From Ceratotherium simum simum (Eukaryota; Chordata; Mammalia; Perissodactyla; Rhinocerotidae), in assembly GCF_000283155.1 (NCBI RefSeq), contig NW_004454177.1, forward strand, positions 1,372,802 through 1,436,801: a stretch of DNA of 64,000 nucleotides, given 5' to 3'. The position numbers and the translations under genes were made by a program. The notes below the pieces were generated by a model. It worked only from the letters and a program-made list of their open reading frames with translations, searched no databases and had not been told where the DNA came from. Shown piece after piece: positions 56,130 to 64,000 of this stretch; positions within the stretch are counted from its first letter, which is position 1; each line of letters opens with the position of its first letter.

Positions 56130-58380
56130 TTCCCATCTATTTTTTTTTCTCCTTCAATTCCTAAGTTCTCTCATTTTAATTTTTAGAGATATGAGTTTTA
56201 TCATTTACCCATGCACATTGTTTAAAGAGTCAAATAGTTCCACAAGCATTATTTAAAAAGAGAGCAGTCCCCTGCCCTCTTCCCTATTTTCTTCACTACA
56301 GAGGCAACCAGTTTCCATTTTGGGCTGATTATTTTGGTATCTACCTTCATGTTTCTAAATGATTTCACTGAATTGCTGCTTTTTGGTATCTCTATTTTAG
56401 GAATTATCTAGTACTTCATGCTATAAAAGACAAAGATGTAGTTCTCTTTCTCCCACCCCATATGTGCACCGTCTCCATCTCGCCTCATTATTGTAACTTT
56501 AATTAGATCATTATTATGAAATGTGGGTGCACTTCTGAGCTAAGCCAAGTAATCAACTATGATTTTTCTTTTTCTGCAAGACTTTTTGTTTTTCTTGGAA
56601 GTAATATTTGTCTTATTTTATTGTTCTTAATTTTTAATGTACTCGTGACTAATGTAACTCCAGACTCTTCACTGTTTTGTCTATATCACCCTCCTAAGAT
56701 ATTCACATGTTCTTAATGTTCCATTTTCCTGAATAAATCTCTCCCAGAACCTCTGGTCTGCTCCATTCTGGATTCTGTGTCAGTGCATCTCCCTTCCCTT
56801 CATCCCAAGGATTCCTTTCATTTACTCTTGTTTCCTTTATCTTCTTTCTTGGTTTACTCGGCTCATTTTGGTGGAGCACAGTCTCCTGTAGTTTCCTGAT
56901 TGGTGTGTGAATGGTAAATGTTTTGAGATCATCCTTGTTTAAAACATATCTTTTTTCTAGTTTCAATCAGTATTTCGGCTAAGTATAGATTTCTAAGTTG
57001 GAAATCATTATTGAATACTTGTGAATCATTTTGTAGCCATCACTCAATTGATGATTAGTTTCCAATTGCTGTTGTGCAGTTTAAAGCCATTTTGATTCTT
57101 GATTCTTTGTGTATCCTGTTTTATTCATTTGTTTTCCTTTTTGGAAGCTTGTAGGATACTCTCTTTGTAGCTAGTGTACTGAAATTTTACAATTATGTGC
57201 CTTGGTTGGAGGTCTGTTTTCACCCACTGTTCTGGATACTCAATGGGCTCTTTCATTCAGAAAACTAATTTCTTTCAGTTATGGGAAAATTTCTTGAATT
57301 AATTCTTTGGTAATTTCTATTCCTCTTTATCTATGTTTGTTCTGTATGGAACTCCTGTTACTTGGATTTTTTACCTCCTGGGTTTATCCTTTAAGTTTAT
57401 CTTTTTGCCTTTTTGCTCTGCTTTCTGGGAAAATTCTTCAATGGTATCTTCTAACCTTTGGTTTTTTTTTTTTTTAATTTCTGCTACCATTTCTAATTCT
57501 GAAGAAGTCTTTTAATTTCCTTATCCTCCTACTTATTTCTAATAGTGTCCTATATAATATCTTCCGATGTATGGGAATCCATGGTTGTCTGCTAATATTT
57601 AAGTATGAGAAATGAGACAGCTAATAGGACGCTATGAACACATGGGTGGGACTTGTTGACTGTGAGCTCTATTGTAGGATGACATGGTTGAGTTCTTTAG
57701 TTGGAGAACCTCTGAAGTCAGAAGTTTTAGGTCTTTTATTTTAGGCTTATCAGATTCCCCAGAGAAGAATTTTCCAAACTCCTGCTTATAGGGTGAAACT
57801 CCCAGCATTCTGAGAGCCAAGTGGCAGAAGAGGACCAGAGGTCTCTGTATTGTGTGTAGTGTATGTGTAGTGAACACATATGTTCACTATTGACTGTTGT
57901 CAGTACTTAGCCTCCTAACAGAGTCAGTTGTTCCTCACTCCAGAGACACTGTTCTGCCCTCTGCAGAGGGTATAGCAGTCTTTTACTGGAATGATGGAGG
58001 GGCAGTCATCCTTCATTTAGCCTCCCGTCACCTCTTTCCACCCCTACTTCTGGAAGTAATCGACACCATCAATTCCTGAGCATTTTGGGTATTCTATAGT
58101 ATAAATAAGATTGATTCTTGGATGTCCTCTTTGCTAGGTTAGAATTTAGCATTTTTGGAGTCTGCTTTTTTTTTTTTTTTTTTTTACAACTGATTCAACT
58201 GCTTTCCAGTTTCCAAAATTTTGTTTCTATTGTCCCTCTTCCTTTTCTCCATGTTCTTATGTGCTCATGCCTTTAAAAAACCCTTTACTGTGATTTTAGT
58301 GGGGGCTTGCCAAGGGAGTGAAATAGACGTAAGTGTGTGTTCAGTCTATCACATTTATCCAGAAACCTCATAATTTGAAT
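56130..58380 (-). mobile_element. L1M4-like LINE remnant, long
   Basis: Antisense old L1: AATTCTTTGGTAATTTCTAT, TATGGAACTCCTGTTACTTG, TTTTTGCTCTGCTTTCTGGG, AATTTCTGCTACCATTTCTA. Further right are GTGTGTTCAGTCTATC and a T19 run (58167-58185). No intact frame. Part of 57600-58100 is too diverged to assign. Confidence 0.6.
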
Positions 58381-58793
58381 TTAATGTTATTTTATTCTGA
58401 CTTTTACAGTGAATGATGGAGGTGTTGATCTTTACCTTGATGTTTCTTTACCTTGAATTTGTTGAGGTTCAAGAGCATCGCATTATCATTAGAACAGATT
58501 AAAAGGCTAGCTTCATTGCCAAAGCACAGAGTAGCCCTTCCTACCTGCTATTAGGTGATGCCCTGCCAATGGCTTGGGAAGTGCCCGTTTGAGAGCATTG
58601 GAAGTTAGAGTTAATCCTTAAGAATCTTTGTGGAAGGTCCTGAATAGTTTTACAGGATATTCTTAGAAATTTCAAGGTGAGGAGATTTATGTCATTTCAT
58701 TTTCCTTGGTCTCAGGTTAATTTAAAACCTAGGTCCCTAATTCTCTGAGCAGAGAAACAGAAAGAATAAACGGAGAGCAAGACAGAGCTACAG

Positions 58794-58813
58794 ACGCGCG
58801 CGCGCGCACACGC
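58794..58813. repeat. Alternating CG/CA tract
   Basis: About 20 bp of strict purine-pyrimidine alternation (ACGCGCGCGCGCGCACACGC), Z-DNA prone. Confidence 0.85.
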
Positions 58814-58839
58814 TCCTAAAGAGAATGAAGCAAACAGGA

Positions 58840-59640
58840 CAGGGAGAATTGGAAGGTGATCAATTAAGACATTAAGTGTTTTGTGACACATGGACGCATC
58901 TGCATTTTGTCCTGATAACAAGGCCATCAGCTCATTTTCAGAGGGCTGCTGCCTTCTTTAGCTCAATCCTCAGATCAAAGCAAAACTGTCAGCTTGCATT
59001 TGCCAGTCAGAATGGGGATGCTAATTTATACTCCTTAATGTGGGATGGTAAGAGACTCCTTCAATTAACTGAATTCTATAGCCAGCAAAATAAAAGATAT
59101 ACAAAGAGGCGCAGGCTGGAAGAGCCGAAATTCTCATTAAATCAAAAGGTCCAGTATTCATTACCTCGTGCATCTGAGGCTAAACACTAAATATGGGGAC
59201 CATCAAAGGAGGTTTAATGGGTTAAATTGAGAATATAATCTAATTAAAATATTAAACATGGCTAAATAGTTCTTTGATATTCATCTAAAGGTTTCATTAA
59301 AAATAGGTGCTTAAAGTTTGTATGACAGGAGATTATCAATTTTAAGTAGAGACAACAAATTTAGGGACCTCATCAGCACTGCTTGAAAGTGTCACCATTG
59401 TGTGGAAACAGAGGAAATGGGCAAAGACATCACTGCCAGGTGATGGGTTGGAGATACGAGGCAAGGCCAACCAGGCTTCATGATAGTGATTTTGACAGTT
59501 GTCTGGATGGCAGAAAAAAAAGCATAAGGATTAATTTGGGAGACAAATTGGCCACAGAGGAAAGAGTACATTTGGGGCCCAAATTATTTAGCATAGAGAT
59601 CTCCATTGGTTTTATTCACTGAATATTCATTCTGTTCTCT
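58840..59640. promoter_or_regulatory. Candidate conserved non-coding element downstream of BSX
   Basis: About 800 bp without repeats. Motif-dense: GATGCTAATTTATACTCC, TTCAATTAACTGAATTC, TCTCATTAAATCAAAAGG, ATATAATCTAATTAAAATAT. A 104-codon plus-strand frame (58876-59190) shows no recognisable domain. It lies about 9 kb beyond BSX. Confidence 0.4.
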
Positions 59641-62422
59641 ACTTCCTTCTCCTGTGTAGACAGCTTCCCAAAGGATAACTGATTATATTTTTTGGATTCT
59701 AAATTTCTGAAAGTTATTTCCTCCACTGTCAAATTTGCACCATAAGGATATCTACTATTTAAATATCTCCTGCAAAAGCTTGGGACCCTAGTGACAGAGG
59801 GTACCCTAAGAAGCCAGTCTAGCAGCCCTGCATCAGGTCTGGTCTCTATGAGCTGTCAACTCAGGAAAGGACATTTATGAAATCTTATCAGATATTTCCA
59901 AGGCTTCACTAAATATATTTGCCTGAAATGCTCATATCATTGTAATCCTCTCTACCTGTTAGAGCTATTTAATAGTAGAATACCATTTATTCAGCTTATT
60001 GAAAATTAATTACTTACATTGCACAGGTTTGCAAGGGGAAAATGAAAAGGCAATGGAGATGCAGCAAGGGAGATAAACCCTGCCCACCAAATTCTTATTT
60101 CCTCTCTTCAGATTACCCAAAGATCCCTTATATTGAGGGGTAGAGAGAGCTGAAAAATCCATTCACTTTGCATCTTATTGCATCTTGCAATGTGATATTT
60201 TCATAACATTTTGGGAAAGCCCCAACTTGCCGTTTATTTCACTGAGCCAAAATTAAATAACCAAACATGAAGAATGGGAATCTTTAAAACTGTGGAATTG
60301 AATGAATGAATGAATGAAAAATCTGCCATCCAAAACCTTTTGCTTTCCATTGACCAGATATTTGCTTAGGAAATTGAGAGGTTTTATGATGTCGCTGTAC
60401 CTTTGTGAGAAAGATGTGCAGTTTTATTTAAAGAAGCCAGAGGGGGAGTAGAAACAAATCCTGAGTCTGGAGGCGGGGGTGAGGGGACAATTCTGAATAT
60501 CAGATTTTTAGCTACTCTGAGATCCTACTTCAGTATATTGTAAAAAAGTAGGATAAATATCTAAACAACTTTTATTAGATATGTATTTCTCCTTTATTTT
60601 GCCTTCATAATATACAAATTTTGTTTGACAATATAATGACTCCTTATAATCAGGGATATAGGGGGAGTCAAACTCTGTAAACAAAATCCACAATAACTAA
60701 AAAAATTCACTTTATGTTACTATTTTAAATCCGTTTCTCACTGAGAAAACAACCAGAGAGGCAAATGGAATATTGACTTATATTTTTGTCTCTGTTTTTA
60801 CCCATTAGTAGTAGAATTTATGAAAACACACTTAGCATTAGGGAGGAGTCCTACAGTCATCCTATAGAATATGCGAAAGTTGGATGAAATATGTATTATT
60901 CAAGATTTATTCTTACTCTAATAGGAAAAGGAAATCTTAACAAAGGCATATTTAGGAGAGCAACCTTTATTTTTCCGTAAGAACTTTGTCTTTTCAAATG
61001 CTATTTCTAATACAATGGTAATGTATGTTTTGAAGCACATCTTGGAGAGAATGAGCTACACTTGTCCTGATATCTGCAGACTATAACCCAAATTCAATTC
61101 ATTTTCTGTTGTTTTTCAATAAGTAATTAAAAAAGATTCCCCCCTGAGTTTATCTAGTCTGCTATTGTAGACCCTTTGCTATCAACTCAAAGTTCTCAAT
61201 TAGCTCCAGTGTTGTTATAATTACTGGATGTGTTTTCAAACAACCCCCAGCTAATAACTGTTGGGATGAAGAGTCATTTTCTCACTATAGACTAGACTGT
61301 GCACGATCATGCTTGCTGTGATGTTTTGACAATGATTCATTAACCAATAAGGCCTCAATTGGAACTATTAGGCATCAGTGCCTTTGCTAGGCTTACCTTT
61401 TATTTTGTTCCTCAATATCGTCTTTTCTTGAGTTGGTTTCTAGATAACTCCCAAGAGACTCCTTACTATACAAAACAATATCATGGAATTAAATTCAGCT
61501 ACTTGTAAAAAAACTCCCTCTAGGAGGATATTTTTGTTGGAAGCGCAAGATGGAAAAACACCATAAAAAGGACGCTGTAATAAGAGAGAATACATGGTTT
61601 AAAGATCCTTTATTTACACCAGTTCATAGAGATTAGGCAAATCAGGCACTGTGTCTTTCAATGGCATATATAAAATCTGGTCAAATAGAGTCCCTCCATC
61701 ATTATATCAAGTTTAAATTTCCTTGGTTTCTAATAGGCAGATTGTTTTTACTTCTTAAATATCTGAAATAGAAATACTATAAAAATTGACCACTGATCCA
61801 CTTGGGTCTATAAAAGATCAATGTTATTGTCCTTAGTACAACTTACTTTAAAGGAGGAGCAAAAAAGTGTTTGTCATTTACTATTTTTGCAGAATCTCTA
61901 CCCCTTTTTAGTATCATGGTAGCTTAGTGACATTCTGCTGGATCTTACTATTGTGAGATGACTTGGGGCCAGATGAAGGCCTATTTTGATCCATTCTTTG
62001 ATTTCAACCCTAAGCTTTCAGCAAATATGTTCTATTTCTTTAGCTAAAGTCATTTTAGATGCCACTTGTCACTTTCAATATTTGTATACAAAGAATTTTG
62101 ATGTTCTAGAGTCTTATATGCTGGATGGTAAAGACTTGCCTTGGGAGTAAAGATCCTGTGAAATGTTGACATCAACTGAATCATTTAACCTGCTTCAGCT
62201 AAGTGTGGGTTCTTGACAGTATGTGTGAAAGTGCCTGACGGATTCTAACAATGCCTAGGCTAACAGAGAAAGGGTTATGGGCAAATTTTTAAATATTCTA
62301 AAAAAAAATTGAAATAGTATCTCTTTTATTGGGCAACATCTGAGTTGCCAGATATAAGTCTCTTACAACTTTATCAATATAGTAATGAAGTTGCCAGATT
62401 GTACATATTAAAAATATGATAA
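59641..62422. other. Intergenic, mostly unique
   Basis: No exon is recognised on either strand. A short (TGAA)n run lies at about 60298-60318. A minus-strand AATAAA is listed separately. Confidence 0.4.
61609..61614 (-). terminator. Possible minus-strand polyadenylation signal
   Basis: AATAAA on the minus strand in unique sequence. In the human locus JHY is convergent with BSX and would end on this strand on this side. No coding evidence is visible, so this is only a pointer. Confidence 0.15.
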
Positions 62423-62639
62423 GGGGTCTGGCCCCGTGGCTTAGCAGTTAAGTGCGCGCGCTCCATTGCTGGCGGCCCGGGTTCGGAACCCCAGGCGCGC
62501 ACCGATGCACCGCTTGTCCGGCGATGCTGAGGCCACATCCCACATACAGCAACTAGAAGGATGTGCAGCTATGACATACAACTATCTACTGGGGCTTTGG
62601 GGGGAAAATAAAAAAAAAAATAATAAAAAAACTTCTTTA
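62423..62639 (+). mobile_element. ERE-type SINE, CAACTAGAAGG subtype (copy M)
   Basis: It starts GGGGTCTGGCCCCGTGGC and ends with an A-rich tail of AATAA units. Target duplication AAA(G)ATATGATAAGG at about 62411-62424 and 62641-62655. Confidence 0.92.
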
Positions 62640-62806
62640 AAAAGATATGATAAGGTACATAGTAATGCATATTTCTAAAAATGGAACTTGGTGGAAGTTC
62701 AGGTTCCAAACTGAAATTCATAACAACACATGCTCCTTGCCCACACAGAACAACAACCTCTTCCCATAAACAAATAATCAAACACTGCCATCCTTGGTGT
62801 TGAAAG

Positions 62807-62836
62807 ATCCGAGTTGAGACCATCCGAGTTGAGACC
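62807..62836 (+). repeat. 15-bp perfect tandem duplication
   Basis: ATCCGAGTTGAGACC occurs twice back to back, inside a weak MIR-like stretch. Confidence 0.9.
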
Positions 62837-62959
62837 TGGCTACTCTCCCATTCCTATCATTAGGGCTGACAGACTTCAGAGTCGTCTATCCTTTCTGGAC
62901 CTCCATTTCCTCTACTGAAAAATTGGCAGTTGAAAAAGATAAACCTGTTTCAAGCTCTA

Positions 62960-64000
62960 AATTCTTTTAAGATACTCTAATAGAAATGGAATATTTAAAA
63001 AAATTTTACCCTGTCCCTTTAAATACAAAAATATGGTAATGTCTCTATATGCGTTTTTTTAATCTTCTAGAGTAAGTTTAAATTTAAGGCCATTTAGGGA
63101 AAAAAATTCATTCTATTTCATGTTTCTAGAAAAGTCTTCACTATGTACCCTGAAGGATCCTCTTCTTTTACAAATACATTTTAGGAGCAGCTTGGGCTGT
63201 GCTTTTCCTGAACTAACTCCTCATATGTGATATGATTTTCCAAATACCACTGAAACATGATTTGCCAGTTTACTATTAATCTTCAGATACTTGTTGTCTT
63301 TCCAGACTTTCAATCCTAATTGCTTCCAGTTTTAAGAGAAAGTTATGTAGCAGGCAGGTTTTATACCACATCATGGTATATGTAAAATGGATGCAAGATA
63401 GGACTAAATCTCCAAAGCTAGTTCTTACGCCACCTGTATAGATAAACACATTTGCCCTAAATTATTGTTAAAATTGTCCATTTCTGGATATGGGCATCTA
63501 AGAATGCAATGCCCATCTAATACAAGCAAGTAAGAAAAAATTAAATCCTCCAGTAATTATTTTCAGACTTCGGAATTTAACAATGTTTATTAAGTTTTAA
63601 AAGATTTTAAAAAAGTAAAAAGTATTTATTAATATTGACATTTAGTAGCAAACCATGGACTGCTTTTGTCTTACCTAATATGATTTTTTTGTGTGAAAGC
63701 ACACATTTGATAATGTTTTAAGATATTTGTGATGGTAAGATGCCCAGCAAATTTATATCCTTGGAGTAAGTACCGTTGAGAAAGTGTGGCTGTCAGGGTT
63801 GCCTGAGTTGGGTGTTTCTGGACTTGTGGGCGGATTTCTCATTAATGTCTCGAGGCTCCGTTAGAACACTGGGATTTGTTCTACCTGAGTAGGCACATCC
63901 AGACATACTTTCATTTTTTTTCAATTTTATGTATAAACTCTTTGCTAAATTTAGACATTTTGGAAATATTTTGGAATTGACATCTCAAAATATACTGGTG
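62960..64000. other. Intergenic, AT-rich, no recognised feature
   Basis: No gene or named repeat is recognised in the last kilobase. Confidence 0.4.

Overview
The window is vertebrate nuclear DNA from a placental mammal, almost certainly a perissodactyl (horse, tapir or rhinoceros). Thirteen copies of the tRNA-derived equine-type ERE SINE are scattered through it, each starting near GGGGCCGGCC with pol III A and B boxes and most with clear target-site duplications. The rest of the repeat content is usual for a mammal: L1, L2, L3/CR1, MIR, MLT1-type LTRs and hAT-Charlie DNA transposons. I cannot separate horse from rhinoceros on this evidence. Nothing is bacterial, and I see no CRISPR array, operon or defence system.

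Only one protein-coding gene is supported: BSX (brain-specific homeobox), plus strand, in three exons (45933-46194, 48173-48369, 49406-49645). It encodes a 232-residue homeodomain transcription factor with intact GT-AG introns and no disabling change. Its 5' flank is GC-rich and carries a 19/21 match to the RE1/NRSE element bound by the neuronal silencer REST, plus CCAAT boxes in both orientations. The human BSX locus lies between HSPA8 (upstream of BSX) and JHY (convergent, downstream). No exon of either is visible here, although a minus-strand AATAAA near 61.6 kb could be a convergent 3' end.

Layout. 1-45 kb is intergenic: mostly old LINE/MIR/LTR remnants and ERE SINEs, with repeat-poor islands at about 6.3-7.1, 16.25-16.56, 24.83-25.42, 30.96-32.33 and 44.48-44.96 kb that look like conserved non-coding elements (candidate BSX-domain enhancers), a strong CTCF motif at 11.83 kb, and a gene-less GC-rich block at 42.8-44.15 kb. 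45.5-50.7 kb holds BSX and its flanks. 50.7-64 kb is intergenic: ancient CR1/L3 pieces, a long L1M4-like block (56.1-58.4 kb) and a candidate conserved element (58.84-59.64 kb).

Mobile elements of note: a complete class-I ERV solo LTR with perfect 4-bp target duplication (24010-24543, minus); a 5'-inverted (twin-primed) L1 with a perfect 12-bp target duplication (14673-15600); a SINE with a tRNA-Glu head and an RTE-type tail (37755-38168), different from the EREs; and two EREs inserted one after the other at the same target site (144-628). A 100-N assembly gap sits inside another ERE copy (23326-23425). I found no undescribed biological system. The best leads are regulatory (RE1, CTCF, conserved islands) and transposon-historical. 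All repeat calls are by eye from remembered family consensus features; no search was run.
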